Of a DNA stretch of 64,000 nt, positions 17,851-29,494 are shown piece by piece. Numbering within the stretch: position 1 is the first letter of the stretch; every line of letters starts with the position of its first letter. Source of the DNA: Pseudescherichia vulneris NBRC 102420 (GTDB taxonomy: Bacteria > Pseudomonadota > Gammaproteobacteria > Enterobacterales > Enterobacteriaceae); the NCBI RefSeq assembly GCF_000759795.1, contig NZ_BBMZ01000012.1, forward strand, positions 1 to 64,000, written 5' to 3'. A program made the translations under genes and the position numbers. A model generated the notes under the pieces. The model was not told the DNA's origin and did no database searches. It worked only from the letters and a program-made list of their open reading frames with translations.

Positions 17851-20800
17851 TTATGACACTGCAAACCTGCCATCAAGCTTGCTATAACCCAATCCGTTGA
17901 TCTTCCTCACCTTGATCTGCACCGGGATGCGCTCCTTCATCGCCTCGACGTGGCTGATCACGCCGATGGTCTTGCCGCTGGCGTTAAGCGCGTCGAGGGC
18001 GTCGAGGGCGGTATCGAGGGTCTCGCTATCCAGCGTGCCGAATCCCTCGTCAAGGAAGAGCGAGTCGATACGTGTTTTATGGCTCACCAGATCCGAGAGC
18101 GCCAGCGCGAGCGCCAGGCTAACGAGGAAGCTCTCTCCACCGGAAAGCGTGCGCGTATCGCGTACCGCATCCGCCTGCCAGGTATCCACCACCTCCAGCT
18201 CCAGCGCCTCGCTGGCTTTACGCTTCAGCAGGTAGCGGCCGTGCAGGCGAGTGAGCTGGTTATTCGCCAGCCAGACCAGGTTATCCAGCGTCAGCCCCTG
18301 AGCGAACTTACGGAACTTATCCCCCTCTTTAGAGCCAATCAGCCCATTCAGGTAGCTCCAGTCTGCGAGCAGGCGGGTCGCCTCTTCAATCTCCTGTAAC
18401 AGCGCCTGCTGGCGCTGACGACTCTCGGCGTCCTGCCGCAGCTGCTGGCGGATCTCGCCTTGACGGGTAGTGTTCTCCCGCAGCTGCTGCGCCAGCGCGT
18501 TTAGCGTGGCGCGCGTCTGCTCGACGCTGGCCTCTTCGCTCAGCCCGGCAGGCGGCTGGGCCTGATGCGCCGTCAGCGCTGCCTGAGCCTGAGCCAGCAA
18601 GACCTGGCTCTGCTGTAGCTGACTCTCCAGCGACTGCTGAAGCTGCTCAAGACGCTGGCGTTCGCCATCCTCAAGCAGGGCGGCGAGAAATGCCTGCCGA
18701 TCGGGGAAGGGGCTCTGCGCCAGCTCGGCGTCAAACTGCGCCTGCTGCTGCGCTACGCGCCCGGCCTCCAGGGCCAGCTGCTGCTGAAGCGTCTGGACCT
18801 GGCCGTGGAGAGAGACGCAGTCGTGGTGCACCTGCTGCCAGCCGTCAAGGCTGACGGCAGGACCTTCTGCTTGTCCATCGGCAGGGAGCGTCTCCAGCAG
18901 GGGCTGAATCTGGGTCATGCGCTCCTGGAGCGTTGCTGCCTGGGTTTGGCTCTGCTGCCAGCGGCGGGACTCCTCCTCGCGGGCGGCAAACCAGGCTGAC
19001 TCTTCCCCCTCTGCGGGCAGGGTCAGCCCGAGCTGGGTCAGGCTCGCTGCCAGCGTCTGGCGGCGAGAGTCGATGTTCTGCTGGGCGTGCGCCGCCTGCT
19101 GCTGGAGCTCGTTGAGCTGCTCCTCCAGCGCCAGCCGCTGGCTGAACCGGTAGAGCTGCTGCTCGCGAGTCTCTTCAGCCTGTAACCAGCCGCTGACGTC
19201 ATCCTCGGGCGTCAGCGTGATATTGAGCGCGGTGCACAGCTCGCGCCATTGCTGGCTTAGCGCCACATCGTTTTGCGCTTCGGCCTCGGCGGCGAGGCGA
19301 TCCCTCTCGCTCTGCTTCACCAGCGCATCCAATTGCCCACGCAGGGCTGCACCGCTCTCCGCTAGCTGCTTAACCTCACGCTCCAGAGCATCGCGCCGGG
19401 CCTGGTTGGCATCCACGGTCATCGCCTGGTACTCCGCGACCGCCGGGTGGGCTGTCGATCCGCAGAGCGGGCAGGGCTCGCCGGCCCGCAGTCGTTCACG
19501 CTCGGCCTCCAGCCCTTTGATCCGCTCTTCGAGGGCACAAATCGTCTTCACCTCGGTCAGCAGCGCATTCTTCTCTTTATACGCCTGACGCCGCTCGGTC
19601 AGGGTCTGGTTGAGAGCTGCCTGCTCGGCGTTGCTCTCGACCAGCGTTTTTTGCAGCTGCTTGATACGCTGCTGAAGAGGAGCGAAGCTGGCATGCAGCA
19701 CGTTCAGACGCTGGCGCAGCGGGCGCTGTTGAGCGAGATCGGCTATTGCCTGCTGCAACGCCTCGGCGCTCAGATCCAGCCCAGGCGCGTTCAGCGCCGT
19801 CAGCTGCTGCTGAAGCTTTTCCCGGCGTGCGCTGAGCGTCAGGGCGTGCTTCTTCTCTTCGGCCTGCTGAGCAAAGTTGGCCCGCCAGCCAGTGAGTTCG
19901 CTCTGCCACCGCTGCCAGCGTTCGTGGGCGGTCAGCCAGTCGGCCAGCGTTTTCTGTTCCTGCTGTAGCGCGCTTATCTGCGCGTCGGCGGCGGCGCGAA
20001 TGCGGCTGCGCTTGCTCAGCTGCTGTTGTAAGCGAGTATTCACTTCATCGGCCTGACGCTGGGTCTGGCCGTGAGTGCGGATCTGCTCCTGTAAGCTCTG
20101 CCACACCGGACGCAGTTGCTGGGCGGGGCGAGCCTGCTCCAGCGCGGCAAGCTGTGGATGGGCGGTCTCCAGCGCCTGCTGGGCGCTATTCAGCGCTGTC
20201 TGTGCCCGGCCTGCGTCGGCACGCAGTTCGTCGCCGCGCGTCAACCAGTGGAGCAGAGTCTGCTCGCGCTGCTGGGTAGCGACCAGCGTCTGCTCCTGGT
20301 CAGTAAGCACCTGCAAACTTTCATTCAGGATCTGGATCTGCTCGGCGCTCAATAGCTGGATGCCCTCAGCCTGGGCCTGGCGCTGCTCCAGCTCGGTTCG
20401 CGCCGCCTTGTGTTTTTCAAATACCATCGCCGAGATCTGACCGTAGATCTCGGTGCCGGTCAGCTCTTCCAGCAGCTCGGCTCGCTCTTTCGGTTTGGCA
20501 TTCAGGAAGGCAGCAAACTGCCCCTGGGAGAGCAGCATCGAGCGGGTAAAGCGGCCATAGTCCAGCCCCGTCAGGGTGGCGGTGAGCTCCAGCTTATCTT
20601 TCACCTTATCGGCGAGGATTTTACCGTCGGCGCACAGCGCCAGCTCGACGCGAGGTACCTGGAGGTTGCCCCCGGCCTGGTTGCGGGCGCGGTTCTGGCT
20701 CCAGAAGGCGCGGTAGGCCACGCCTTTTACCTCAAACTCCACCTCGGCCAGGCACTCGGCGGTGTCGCGGGTCATCAGGTCGTTCTGCGACTGCGACACG

Positions 20801-20988
20801 TTGCTCAGGCGCGGCGTCTCATGATAGAGCGCCAGGCAGATAGCATCCAGCAGGGTGGTTTTTCCCGCGCCGGTGGGGCCGGTGATGGCGAACAGGCCGT
20901 TGCTTGCAAACGGCTCGGCGGTAAAATCAATCTTCCACTCCCCCTTCAGGGAGTTAATGTTTTTCAGGCGCAGGCTGAGGATTTTCAT
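17851..20988 (-). CDS. sbcC: Exonuclease SbcCD subunit C (SMC-like ATPase)
   Basis: The ATPase subunit of SbcCD, which cuts DNA hairpins and processes double-strand breaks. 1045 residues. Walker [15 protein letters not shown] at about 36-49; two long coiled-coil arms rich in Gln, Ala and Leu; a zinc-hook CPLCGS near the middle (about 495); the ABC signature [17 protein letters not shown] and Walker [13 protein letters not shown] near the C-terminus. The start overlaps the sbcD stop by four bases (ATGA), so the two are translationally coupled. Confidence 0.97.
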   Translation of the reverse strand: MKILSLRLKNINSLKGEWKIDFTAEPFASNGLFAITGPTGAGKTTLLDAICLALYHETPRLSNVSQSQNDLMTRDTAECLAEVEFEVKGVAYRAFWSQNRARNQAGGNLQVPRVELALCADGKILADKVKDKLELTATLTGLDYGRFTRSMLLSQGQFAAFLNAKPKERAELLEELTGTEIYGQISAMVFEKHKAARTELEQRQAQAEGIQLLSAEQIQILNESLQVLTDQEQTLVATQQREQTLLHWLTRGDELRADAGRAQTALNSAQQALETAHPQLAALEQARPAQQLRPVWQSLQEQIRTHGQTQRQADEVNTRLQQQLSKRSRIRAAADAQISALQQEQKTLADWLTAHERWQRWQSELTGWRANFAQQAEEKKHALTLSARREKLQQQLTALNAPGLDLSAEALQQAIADLAQQRPLRQRLNVLHASFAPLQQRIKQLQKTLVESNAEQAALNQTLTERRQAYKEKNALLTEVKTICALEERIKGLEAERERLRAGEPCPLCGSTAHPAVAEYQAMTVDANQARRDALEREVKQLAESGAALRGQLDALVKQSERDRLAAEAEAQNDVALSQQWRELCTALNITLTPEDDVSGWLQAEETREQQLYRFSQRLALEEQLNELQQQAAHAQQNIDSRRQTLAASLTQLGLTLPAEGEESAWFAAREEESRRWQQSQTQAATLQERMTQIQPLLETLPADGQAEGPAVSLDGWQQVHHDCVSLHGQVQTLQQQLALEAGRVAQQQAQFDAELAQSPFPDRQAFLAALLEDGERQRLEQLQQSLESQLQQSQVLLAQAQAALTAHQAQPPAGLSEEASVEQTRATLNALAQQLRENTTRQGEIRQQLRQDAESRQRQQALLQEIEEATRLLADWSYLNGLIGSKEGDKFRKFAQGLTLDNLVWLANNQLTRLHGRYLLKRKASEALELEVVDTWQADAVRDTRTLSGGESFLVSLALALALSDLVSHKTRIDSLFLDEGFGTLDSETLDTALDALDALNASGKTIGVISHVEAMKERIPVQIKVRKINGLGYSKLDGRFAVS

Positions 20989-22187
20989 ACGTCTTGCTCC
21001 TGGGTCAGCTCTTCCACGGTGGCGCTAAAGAGGGTGCGAACCCGCTGGCCCTGTGCGTCGTCAGGCTCTTCCAGCGCCAGGCGACGCTCGAATACCTCCT
21101 CCACGCGTAGCTCGCTGAGGGTTTCCCGCAGCTCGCCCGCCATCATTCGCTGACGCTGCTCGCGGCTGCGGCGTACCAGCAGCACCTCAACCGGCAGATC
21201 CTCGGTCATGGCCTGGATCCGGCGCTGCATGTCCGTCAGCCAGTCGTCGGTAGTGATTTCAATATCGAGCCACACCTGCGGCGACGCGGGGGCTCCGCGC
21301 CACTGCTCAAGCTGCTGGCCAATGGCGGCAAGATCGCCTTTGATCACCGCCAGTTGCTGAGTCACCGGCACGGTCAGGGGCGTAACGTCCGCCAGCCTGC
21401 CGTCGGCGAAGGTCACCAGGTTAACGCTTTTCGCCTTGCCGGTTTCGTCGAAGCTGAGAGCAATAGGCGAGCCGCAGTAGCGGATATGCTCCTGACCGCC
21501 AATGATCTGCGGACGATGAATGTGCCCGAGGGCAATGTAATCCACCGGAGGAAAGTTTTGCGCCGGGAAGGCGTCCAGAGTACCAATATAGATGTCGCGC
21601 ACCGCGTCGCTTTTGCTGGCCCCGACGGTGGTCAGGTGGCCGCTGGCGATAATCGGCAGCGGCGCATCGCCGCGCAGATCGCAGGCCTGCTGGTACTGCT
21701 GCTGATAGTAGTCGGTGATCGCTGCCAGCAGATGCTGCTGCTTCTCGCTGCCGGAGAGACCCGCCTGGCTGGTAACGATGTCGCGCGGGCGTAAAAACGG
21801 CACAGGGCAGAACACCGCGCCCGGCTTGCCGTCGCGATGCTTAAGAATGAACGGCGCGCAGCCCGCTGCGGCCACCACGGTGGTGTGCAGAAAGGCCAGG
21901 ATCTCCCGGGATTCGTTCAGAGTAGCCACCGAGTCGTGGTTACCTGCCAGTACCACCAGGTGACAACCGGTCTGCTGGAGCTGAACCACAAAGCGGTAGT
22001 AGAGTTCGCGCGCGTAGCTGGGGGGGGCACCGGTATCAAAGATATCGCCGGCAACGATAATGGCATCAACCTGCTGGGCCTGCGCCGTCTCCAGCAGCCA
22101 GTCCAGAAAGGCGGCATGTTCAGCGGCCCGGCTCTTGCTGTAAAAGTTTTGGCCGAGATGCCAGTCAGAGGTGTGAAGGATGCGCAT
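20985..22187 (-). CDS. sbcD: Exonuclease SbcCD subunit D (nuclease)
   Basis: The Mre11-like metallophosphoesterase of SbcCD. 400 residues, as in E. coli. The phosphoesterase motifs are in order: [33 protein letters not shown], and SGHLTTVGA and ALGHIHRPQ. First gene of sbcD-sbcC, divergent from phoB over 190 bp. A weak SD (GGAACC) precedes the ATG. Confidence 0.97.
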   Translation of the reverse strand: MRILHTSDWHLGQNFYSKSRAAEHAAFLDWLLETAQAQQVDAIIVAGDIFDTGAPPSYARELYYRFVVQLQQTGCHLVVLAGNHDSVATLNESREILAFLHTTVVAAAGCAPFILKHRDGKPGAVFCPVPFLRPRDIVTSQAGLSGSEKQQHLLAAITDYYQQQYQQACDLRGDAPLPIIASGHLTTVGASKSDAVRDIYIGTLDAFPAQNFPPVDYIALGHIHRPQIIGGQEHIRYCGSPIALSFDETGKAKSVNLVTFADGRLADVTPLTVPVTQQLAVIKGDLAAIGQQLEQWRGAPASPQVWLDIEITTDDWLTDMQRRIQAMTEDLPVEVLLVRRSREQRQRMMAGELRETLSELRVEEVFERRLALEEPDDAQGQRVRTLFSATVEELTQEQDV

Positions 22188-22303
22188 ATCGGTTCCATGG
22201 CAAAAAAGCGTAAGGCGGATTATAAACGTTTAGGCACAGCGGGAAAGCGGCGATCGTCTTGCTGATGTCATCTGCACGCGTTCAGGTTCATACTGCCTTC
22301 ATG

Positions 22304-22332
22304 CTTTTCATAAATCTGTCATAAAACTGACG
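22304..22332 (+). promoter_or_regulatory. Pho box upstream of phoB
   Basis: Tandem 11-bp units around CTTTTCATAAA, TCTGTCATAAA and ACTGACG match the PhoB consensus (CTGTCATAAA) and correspond almost base for base to the E. coli phoB pho box. It indicates autoactivation of phoBR at low phosphate. Confidence 0.85.
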
Positions 22333-22377
22333 CATAATGCGACGCAACATATTGATTACAACTATATAGGGCAAATC

Positions 22378-23067
22378 ATGGCGAGACGTATCTTGGTCGT
22401 AGAGGATGAGGCCCCCATTCGGGAGATGGTCTGCTTCGTACTCGAGCAAAACGGCTTTCAGCCTGTTGAAGCGGAAGATTATGACAGTGCGGTGAACCAG
22501 CTCAACGAGCCGTGGCCCGATCTTATCCTGCTCGACTGGATGCTGCCCGGCGGCTCAGGGATCCAGTTTATTAAGCACCTGAAACGCGAAAACATGACCC
22601 GGGACATTCCTGTTATGATGCTCACCGCGCGCGGCGAAGAGGAAGATCGCGTTCGCGGTCTGGAGACCGGGGCGGACGACTACATCACCAAACCCTTCTC
22701 GCCGAAGGAGCTGGTGGCGCGTATTAAAGCCGTGATGCGCCGAATCTCGCCGATGGCGGTGGAAGAGGTGATTGAGATGCAGGGCCTGAGCCTCGATCCC
22801 ACCTCTCACCGGGTCATGACCGGCGAAAACCCCCTCGACATGGGGCCGACCGAGTTCAAGCTCCTGCACTTCTTTATGACTCACCCGGAGCGGGTCTACA
22901 GCCGCGAACAGCTGCTGAACCACGTCTGGGGAACCAACGTCTACGTTGAGGATCGCACGGTGGACGTGCATATTCGCCGCCTGCGTAAAGCGCTGGAGCT
23001 GAGCGGCCATGACCGTATGGTGCAGACCGTTCGCGGCACGGGTTATCGTTTTTCGACCCGTTTCTAA
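22378..23067 (+). CDS. phoB: Phosphate regulon response regulator PhoB
   Basis: Transcription factor of the phosphate-starvation regulon. 229 residues. Receiver domain with the phosphoacceptor Asp53 in LLDWMLPGG, acidic pocket at VEDEA, Lys in [10 protein letters not shown]; then an OmpR-type winged helix ([14 protein letters not shown]...[14 protein letters not shown]). A pho box lies about 50 bp upstream. 21 bp separate it from phoR. Confidence 0.98.
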   Translation: MARRILVVEDEAPIREMVCFVLEQNGFQPVEAEDYDSAVNQLNEPWPDLILLDWMLPGGSGIQFIKHLKRENMTRDIPVMMLTARGEEEDRVRGLETGADDYITKPFSPKELVARIKAVMRRISPMAVEEVIEMQGLSLDPTSHRVMTGENPLDMGPTEFKLLHFFMTHPERVYSREQLLNHVWGTNVYVEDRTVDVHIRRLRKALELSGHDRMVQTVRGTGYRFSTRF

Positions 23068-23088
23068 TCATTGACTGGAGTGTGACGC

Positions 23089-24384
23089 GTGCTGGAACGG
23101 CTGTCATGGAAAAGGCTGGTCTTAGAGCTGTTTTTAAGCTGTATCCCGGCCCTGGTGCTTGGAGCAATGTTTGGCTATCTGCCGTGGTTTCTGCTGGCCT
23201 CGGTCACCGGATTACTGATCTGGCACTTCTGGAATCTGCTCCAGCTCTCCTGGTGGCTGTGGGTTGACCGCAGCATGACCCCGCCTCCCGGACACGGCAG
23301 CTGGGAGCCGCTGCTCTACGGCCTCCATCAGATGCAGCTGCGCAACAAAAAGCGCCGCCGAGAGCTGGGCAGCCTGATCAAACGCTTTCGCAGCGGCGCA
23401 GAGTCACTGCCGGATGCGGTGGTACTCACCACCGAAGAGGGGGTGATCTTCTGGTGTAACGGCCTTGCCCAGCAGCTGCTGGGACTGCGCTGGCCGGACG
23501 ATAACGGCCAGAATATCCTCAACCTGCTGCGCTACCCCGAGTTTACCCAGTACCTGAAGCAGCAGGCGTTTACTAAACCGCTTAACCTGGTGCTGAACAA
23601 CGGACGGCATCTGGAGATCCGCGTGATGCCCTACAGCGAGCAGCAGCTGCTGATGGTCGCCCGCGACGTCACCCAAATGCACCAGCTGGAGGGGGCACGA
23701 CGCAACTTCTTTGCTAACGTTAGCCATGAGCTGCGTACGCCGCTGACGGTATTGCAGGGCTACCTGGAGATGATGCAGGAGCAGACTCTGGCCGGGGCGA
23801 CGCGGGAAAAGGCGCTGCACACCATGCGTGAGCAGACCTCCCGCATGGAGGGCCTGGTCAAACAGCTGCTCACCCTGTCAAAAATTGAGGCCTCGCCGAT
23901 TCATACCCTGAACGAGGTCATTGATGTGCCGATGATGCTGCGGGTCGTTGAGCGAGAAGCGCAGACCCTCAGCCAGCAGCGGCAAACCATTGAGTTTCAC
24001 GTCGATCCTTCCCTGAAGGTGTTGGGCAGCGATGAGCAGATGCGCAGCGCCATCTCTAACCTGGTCTATAACGCGGTAAATCATACTCCTCCTGCAACGC
24101 ACATCATCGTCAGCTGGCAGCGGGTCGCGAGCGGGGTAGAGTTCAGCGTGGTGGATAACGGGCCGGGCATTGCCGCTGAGCATATCCCCCGCCTAACCGA
24201 GCGTTTCTACCGCGTTGATAAGGCACGATCCCGCCAGACCGGCGGCAGCGGGTTAGGGCTGGCGATCGTGAAGCATGCGGTCAACCACCACGACAGCCGT
24301 CTGGAAATTACCAGCGAGCCGGGCAAAGGCACCCGATTTAGCTTCACGCTACCGGAAAGGCTCATTGCCAAAAGCACAGAGTAG
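23089..24384 (+). CDS. phoR: Phosphate regulon sensor histidine kinase PhoR
   Basis: Inner-membrane kinase that phosphorylates PhoB when phosphate is scarce. 431 residues from a GTG. Two close membrane segments (about 11-55) with almost no periplasmic loop, a PAS domain (about 100-195), phosphoacceptor His213 in [13 protein letters not shown], and N, G1 and G2 boxes ([26 protein letters not shown]). Signals come through the Pst transporter and PhoU rather than a periplasmic sensor. Confidence 0.98.
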   Translation: MLERLSWKRLVLELFLSCIPALVLGAMFGYLPWFLLASVTGLLIWHFWNLLQLSWWLWVDRSMTPPPGHGSWEPLLYGLHQMQLRNKKRRRELGSLIKRFRSGAESLPDAVVLTTEEGVIFWCNGLAQQLLGLRWPDDNGQNILNLLRYPEFTQYLKQQAFTKPLNLVLNNGRHLEIRVMPYSEQQLLMVARDVTQMHQLEGARRNFFANVSHELRTPLTVLQGYLEMMQEQTLAGATREKALHTMREQTSRMEGLVKQLLTLSKIEASPIHTLNEVIDVPMMLRVVEREAQTLSQQRQTIEFHVDPSLKVLGSDEQMRSAISNLVYNAVNHTPPATHIIVSWQRVASGVEFSVVDNGPGIAAEHIPRLTERFYRVDKARSRQTGGSGLGLAIVKHAVNHHDSRLEITSEPGKGTRFSFTLPERLIAKSTE

Positions 24385-24411
24385 CGTCGTTACTGTCACT
24401 ATAACTTTCCA

Positions 24412-24432
24412 CAGGCCGCAAAATGCGGCCTG
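24412..24432 (+). terminator. Hairpin after phoR, possible terminator
   Basis: A perfect 9-bp stem, CAGGCCGCA and TGCGGCCTG, with an AAA loop, 27 bases past the phoR stop. The tail TTAGCTTTG is only weakly U-rich, so termination may be partial. Confidence 0.55.
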
Positions 24433-24791
24433 TTAGCTTTGCACCATTCAGCACAGCACCTCTTTTTCTGTGGTTGCTGCTTTTTTGTTCGCATGTTTAG
24501 CCATGTGTTTTTCTTATAATTAGCGTTTTATGCTGGTTATTCACTCCACCCTACGATAACCATCTGGTTTTGCGATCCCATCTTGCCTTTAAACGTTATA
24601 AGCGTTTAAATTGCGCCCCTGTCGATGACAGACAGGCTGGATTTGCGTGGTAAATCGAAAAACTATTCTTCGCCACGCCCGGTGGGAAGCATATCCCGCT
24701 GGAATCTAATGATATTGCCGCTGTATTGTCCCGTAGGGACTGGCGAAAAATTCAACACGTTCAACACCACATCCACAGGCAGTTAATACAT
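24433..24791 (+). promoter_or_regulatory. brnQ upstream region with a TTTAAACG palindrome
   Basis: The rest of the 407-bp gene-free stretch between phoR and brnQ. It contains a perfect 8-bp inverted repeat, TTTAAACG (24588-24595) and CGTTTAAA (24603-24610), seven bases apart, and AT-rich DNA at 24480-24540 that could hold a promoter. No coding frame with similarity is seen. The last part would form a long leader for brnQ. Confidence 0.45.
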
Positions 24792-26111
24792 ATGACCCAT
24801 CGTTTAAAACCACGAGATATCGTTGCTCTGGGCTTTATGACATTCGCGTTGTTCGTCGGCGCGGGTAACATCATTTTTCCGCCAATGGTCGGCTTGCAGG
24901 CGGGTGAACACGTCTGGACGGCGGCTTTTGGTTTCCTGATCACCGCGGTTGGTCTGCCGGTGCTAACGGTCATCGCCCTGGCGAAAGTGGGTGGCGGTGT
25001 CGATAGCCTCAGCGCGCCGATCGGCAAAGTGGCCGGTGTGCTGCTGGCCACCGTCTGCTACCTGGCTGTAGGTCCGCTGTTTGCGACCCCGCGTACCGCG
25101 ACCGTGTCGTTCGAAGTGGGGATTGCTCCGCTGACTGGCGACGGTGCGATGCCGCTGTTTATCTACAGCCTGGTCTACTTTGCCATCGTTATTCTGGTCT
25201 CGCTCTATCCGGGCAAGCTGCTGGATACGGTGGGTAACTTCCTTGCGCCGATGAAGATCGTCGCGCTGGTGGTGCTCTCGGTGGCCGCCGTCGTCTGGCC
25301 TGCTGGCCCGATCAGCCACGCCATGGAGGCCTACGAGCACGCCTCGTTCTCCAACGGATTTGTTAACGGCTACCTGACCATGGATACCCTCGGTGCGATG
25401 GTATTCGGGATCGTGATCGTCAACGCGGCCCGCTCTCGTGGCGTCAGCGATGCACGTCTGCTGACCCGTTACACCGTTCTGGCTGGCGTGATGGCGGGCG
25501 TAGGCCTGACCCTGCTCTACCTGGCTCTGTTCCGCCTCGGTTCCGACAGCGCTACGCTGGTGGATCAGTCGGCAAACGGCGCGGCTATCCTGCATGCCTA
25601 CGTGCAGCACACCTTTGGCGGCGCGGGCAGCATGATGCTGGCAGTGCTGATCTTCCTGGCGTGCCTGGTCACCGCCGTAGGCCTGACCTGCGCCTGCGCC
25701 GAGTTCTTCGCTCAGTACGTGCCGCTCTCTTACCGCACGCTGGTGTTTATCCTCGGCGGCTTCTCGATGGTGGTCTCAAACCTCGGCCTGAGCCATCTGA
25801 TCCAGCTCTCTATTCCGGTGCTGACGGCGATCTATCCGCCCTGTATCGCACTCGTTGTATTAAGCTTTACCCGCAACTGGTGGCATAATTCGTCCCGCGT
25901 CATTGCGCCAGCCATGTTTGTGAGTCTGGTCTTCGGTGTGATGGACGGTATTAAAGCGTCGGCGTTAGGCGGTATCTTACCGGCCTGGACGACGCGTCTG
26001 CCGCTGGCAGAGCAGGGTCTGGCATGGTTGATGCCGACCGTAGTAATGGCGGTACTGGCAATCTGCTGGGATCGCGTCGCGGGACGTCAGGTGACTTCCA
26101 ACGCACATTAA
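24792..26111 (+). CDS. brnQ: Branched-chain amino acid transporter BrnQ
   Basis: Inner-membrane LIV-II carrier for leucine, isoleucine and valine, driven by a cation gradient. 439 residues with twelve hydrophobic segments; the N-terminus [31 protein letters not shown] and the C-terminal GRQVTSNAH agree with E. coli. The frame runs 22 codons further upstream without similarity. A terminator follows, separating it from proY. Confidence 0.97.
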   Translation: MTHRLKPRDIVALGFMTFALFVGAGNIIFPPMVGLQAGEHVWTAAFGFLITAVGLPVLTVIALAKVGGGVDSLSAPIGKVAGVLLATVCYLAVGPLFATPRTATVSFEVGIAPLTGDGAMPLFIYSLVYFAIVILVSLYPGKLLDTVGNFLAPMKIVALVVLSVAAVVWPAGPISHAMEAYEHASFSNGFVNGYLTMDTLGAMVFGIVIVNAARSRGVSDARLLTRYTVLAGVMAGVGLTLLYLALFRLGSDSATLVDQSANGAAILHAYVQHTFGGAGSMMLAVLIFLACLVTAVGLTCACAEFFAQYVPLSYRTLVFILGGFSMVVSNLGLSHLIQLSIPVLTAIYPPCIALVVLSFTRNWWHNSSRVIAPAMFVSLVFGVMDGIKASALGGILPAWTTRLPLAEQGLAWLMPTVVMAVLAICWDRVAGRQVTSNAH

Positions 26112-26128
26112 TCTACGGTTGCGTCTTT

Positions 26129-26162
26129 AACCACGGGGCTTACAATCCCGTGGTTTTTTTAT
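26129..26162 (+). terminator. Rho-independent terminator after brnQ
   Basis: Stem CCACGGG (26131-26137) and CCCGTGG (26147-26153), then seven or more T residues. It lies 20 bases past the brnQ stop. Confidence 0.85.
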
Positions 26163-26183
26163 TTTTAAACGGCAGTGGAAACG

Positions 26184-27542
26184 ATGGAAAGTACGAACAA
26201 GCTAAAGCGGGGATTAAGCACCCGGCACATCCGCTTTATGGCACTAGGCTCGGCGATTGGTACCGGGCTGTTTTATGGCTCGGCAGACGCCATCAAGATG
26301 GCAGGTCCCAGCGTGCTGCTGGCCTATATTATTGGCGGCGCGGCGGCGTACATTATTATGCGTGCCCTGGGCGAGATGTCGGTGCATAACCCGTCGGCCA
26401 GCTCGTTTTCGCGCTACGCCCAGGAGAACCTCGGGCCGCTGGCGGGGTATATCACCGGCTGGACCTACTGCTTTGAAATTTTGATTGTCGCCATCGCCGA
26501 CGTCACCGCCTTCGGTATCTATATGGGCGTCTGGTTCCCGACGGTCCCGCACTGGATCTGGGTGCTGAGCGTGGTGATGATCATCTGCGCCGTCAACCTG
26601 ATGAGCGTCCGGGTCTTCGGCGAGCTGGAGTTTTGGTTCTCGTTTTTCAAAGTTGCCACCATCATCATCATGATTGCCGCCGGTTTCGGCATCATCATCT
26701 GGGGCATCGGCAACGGCGGACAGCCTACCGGCATTCACAACCTGTGGAGCAACGGCGGCTTCTTCAGCAACGGCTGGCTCGGCACGGTGATGGCGTTACA
26801 GATGGTGATGTTTGCCTACGGCGGCATTGAGATCATCGGCATCACCGCCGGTGAAGCCAAGGAGCCGGAGAAGTCGATTCCGCGCGCCATCAACTCTGTA
26901 CCGCTGCGCATCCTGGTGTTCTATGTGGGCACGCTGTTTGTCATCATGTCGATCTACCCGTGGAACCAGGTGGGAACCCAGGGCAGCCCGTTCGTGCTGA
27001 CCTTCCAGCATCTCGGGATCACCTTTGCCGCCAGTATCCTTAACTTTGTCGTGCTGACCGCCTCGCTTTCAGCCATTAACAGCGACGTGTTTGGCGTCGG
27101 ACGTATGCTGCACGGCATGGCGGAGCAGGGCAGCGCCCCGCAGATTTTCGCTAAAACCTCTCGCCGCGGCATTCCGTGGGTGACGGTGCTGGTGATGACC
27201 GTGGCGCTGCTGTTTGCCGCCTGGCTGAACTACATCATGCCGGAGAATATCTTCCTGGTGATCGCCTCCCTGGCAACCTTCGCTACGGTGTGGGTATGGA
27301 TTATGATCCTGCTGTCGCAGATCGCATTCCGTCGTCGTCTGTCGCCGGAAGAGATCAAGGCGCTGAAGTTCAAGGTGCCGGGCGGAGTGCCGACAACGGT
27401 TGTCGGCGTGCTGTTCCTGGTCTTTATCATCGCCCTGATTGGCTACCACCCTGAGACCCGCATTTCGCTCTACGTCGGCTTTGCATGGATAGCTCTGCTG
27501 CTGGTGGGCTGGATGTTTAAACGCCGAAAAGCAGTGGCGTAA
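26184..27542 (+). CDS. proY: Proline-specific permease ProY (cryptic in E. coli)
   Basis: An APC-family amino acid permease with twelve membrane segments, 452 residues. The APC signature [32 protein letters not shown] and [29 protein letters not shown] are present. E. coli ProY takes up proline when overexpressed. I start at ATG ([10 protein letters not shown]); an in-frame GTG three codons earlier is possible. It ends 54 bp before malZ. Confidence 0.94.
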   Translation: MESTNKLKRGLSTRHIRFMALGSAIGTGLFYGSADAIKMAGPSVLLAYIIGGAAAYIIMRALGEMSVHNPSASSFSRYAQENLGPLAGYITGWTYCFEILIVAIADVTAFGIYMGVWFPTVPHWIWVLSVVMIICAVNLMSVRVFGELEFWFSFFKVATIIIMIAAGFGIIIWGIGNGGQPTGIHNLWSNGGFFSNGWLGTVMALQMVMFAYGGIEIIGITAGEAKEPEKSIPRAINSVPLRILVFYVGTLFVIMSIYPWNQVGTQGSPFVLTFQHLGITFAASILNFVVLTASLSAINSDVFGVGRMLHGMAEQGSAPQIFAKTSRRGIPWVTVLVMTVALLFAAWLNYIMPENIFLVIASLATFATVWVWIMILLSQIAFRRRLSPEEIKALKFKVPGGVPTTVVGVLFLVFIIALIGYHPETRISLYVGFAWIALLLVGWMFKRRKAVA

Positions 27543-27596
27543 ACCACCGCACATCGCATACTGTTCTCTGGCAGGTTAATCTAAAGGAGAGCAGTT

Positions 27597-29414
27597 ATGC
27601 TGAATGCCTGGCATCTTCCGGTCGCGCCGTTTGTAAAACAGAACAAAGATAAGCTGCAGGTTGTCCTGTGGCTGACCGGAGACGCGCTGCCGCTGCGGGT
27701 AACCCTGCGAGCAGAACACGATAACGAAGAGATCTCGATCCGCATGCGTCCGCTGCGCAGTGCGCCAAAGCCTGGCGTTACGGCCTGGCGGGCTGAGATC
27801 GACTTAACCAACGGTCAGCCGCGCCGCCGCTATAGCTTTAAGCTGCTGTGGGACGACCGCCAGATCTGGTTTACCCCGCAGGGCTTTAGCCGCTTTCCTC
27901 CTGCCCGGCTGGAGCAGTTCGCCGTTGACGCACCGGATAGCGGGCCGCAGTGGGTGGCCGATCAGGTCTTCTACCAAATTTTCATCGACCGCTTTGCCCG
28001 CAGCCTGCCGCGCGAGTCCAGCCAGGACAACCTCTACTATCACCACGCCGCCGGGCAGAACATTGAGCTGCGCAGCTGGGATGAGCCTGTCACCGCCCAC
28101 GCTGGCGGCTCGACCTTCTACGGCGGGGATCTCGACGGGATCAGCGAAAAGCTGCCGTACCTGAAGAAGCTGGGCGTCACTGCGCTCTACCTGAACCCGG
28201 TCTTTACCGCCCCCAGCGTGCATAAATACGATACTGAAGACTATCGCCACGTCGATCCGCAGTTCGGCGGCGATGGGGCGCTGCTGCGCCTGCGGGAGAA
28301 CACGCACCGGGAAGGATTCCGCCTGCTGCTGGACGGGGTCTTCAACCACAGCGGAGACTCCCACGCCTGGTTTGACCGCCACAATCGCGGCACCACTGGC
28401 GCCTGCCATAACCCGGCATCACCCTGGCGGTCGTGGTACAGCTTCTCCGCTGACGGACGGGCGCTGGACTGGCTGGGCTATCCGAGCCTGCCGAAGTTGG
28501 ACTATCAGGATCCCTCTCTGGTAGAGGAGATTTACGGCGGCGAAGACAGCATTGTACGCCACTGGCTGAAAGCCCCGTGGAGCATGGACGGCTGGCGGCT
28601 TGATGTGGTGCACATGCTGGGCGAGGCGGGTGGGGCGCGCAATAACCTCCTGCACGTCACCGGCATCAGCCAGGCGGCAAAAGAGACCAACCCAGACGCC
28701 TATATCGTCGGGGAGCACTTTGGTGACGCCCGCCAGTGGTTGCAGGCTGACGCCGAAGATGCCGCCATGAACTACCGGGGCTTTACCGTGCCGGTGTGGG
28801 GCTTTCTGGCCAACACCGACATCTCCTACGATCCGCAGCATATCGATGCGCAAACCTGCGCGGCGTGGATGAATAACTACCGCGCTGGCCTGTCGCATCA
28901 GCAGCAGCTGCGCATGTTTAACCAGCTCGACAGCCACGACACCGCCCGCTTTATCTCCCTGCTGGGTAAACAGGTGGATCGCATGCCGCTGGGGGTGGTC
29001 TGGCTCTTTACCTGGCCGGGCGTACCCTGCATCTATTATGGCGATGAGGTCGGTCTGGACGGCAACAACGATCCCTTCTGCCGCAAGACCTTCCCGTGGG
29101 ACAAAAAACAGCAGGATGCCACGCTGTTTGCGCTTTATCAGCAGATGGCGACGCTGCGCAAGAAAAGCCGCGCGCTGCGTTACGGCGGCTGTCAGGTAGT
29201 GAGTGCGGAAGGCGATGTGGTGGTGTTTGTGCGCGTTTACCAACATGAACGCGTGCTGGTGGCGATCAACCGCGGCGAGGCCTGCGAGGTGGTACTCAGC
29301 GATGTACCGCTGCTGGATGTTCCTGCCTGGCAGTGTAAAGTGGGCACCGGCACCATCGAGGATAATGTGCTGTCGCTACCGGCGGTCTCCGCCACGATTT
29401 GGCGCAATCGCTGA
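27597..29414 (+). CDS. malZ: Maltodextrin glucosidase MalZ
   Basis: A cytosolic GH13 enzyme that removes glucose from the reducing end of maltodextrins. 605 residues (E. coli 604). N-terminal beta-rich domain (about 1-120), then the catalytic barrel with DGVFNHSG, the nucleophile Asp in [10 protein letters not shown], the acid/base Glu in IVGEHFGD and the third Asp in [18 protein letters not shown] precedes the ATG. No MalT box was identified. Confidence 0.97.
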   Translation: MLNAWHLPVAPFVKQNKDKLQVVLWLTGDALPLRVTLRAEHDNEEISIRMRPLRSAPKPGVTAWRAEIDLTNGQPRRRYSFKLLWDDRQIWFTPQGFSRFPPARLEQFAVDAPDSGPQWVADQVFYQIFIDRFARSLPRESSQDNLYYHHAAGQNIELRSWDEPVTAHAGGSTFYGGDLDGISEKLPYLKKLGVTALYLNPVFTAPSVHKYDTEDYRHVDPQFGGDGALLRLRENTHREGFRLLLDGVFNHSGDSHAWFDRHNRGTTGACHNPASPWRSWYSFSADGRALDWLGYPSLPKLDYQDPSLVEEIYGGEDSIVRHWLKAPWSMDGWRLDVVHMLGEAGGARNNLLHVTGISQAAKETNPDAYIVGEHFGDARQWLQADAEDAAMNYRGFTVPVWGFLANTDISYDPQHIDAQTCAAWMNNYRAGLSHQQQLRMFNQLDSHDTARFISLLGKQVDRMPLGVVWLFTWPGVPCIYYGDEVGLDGNNDPFCRKTFPWDKKQQDATLFALYQQMATLRKKSRALRYGGCQVVSAEGDVVVFVRVYQHERVLVAINRGEACEVVLSDVPLLDVPAWQCKVGTGTIEDNVLSLPAVSATIWRNR

Positions 29415-29494
29415 ACCTGTTGCAACATTTTTACCAGTATTGAAAAGAAATGTAATATCCTTTCGGGAGTGATCACCGAACCGAAGGTAAAACC

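Noticed and set aside
22241-22303. A small RNA gene between sbcD and phoB
   Set aside because: The region has no hairpin with a T run; it is explained by the divergent promoters and the pho box.
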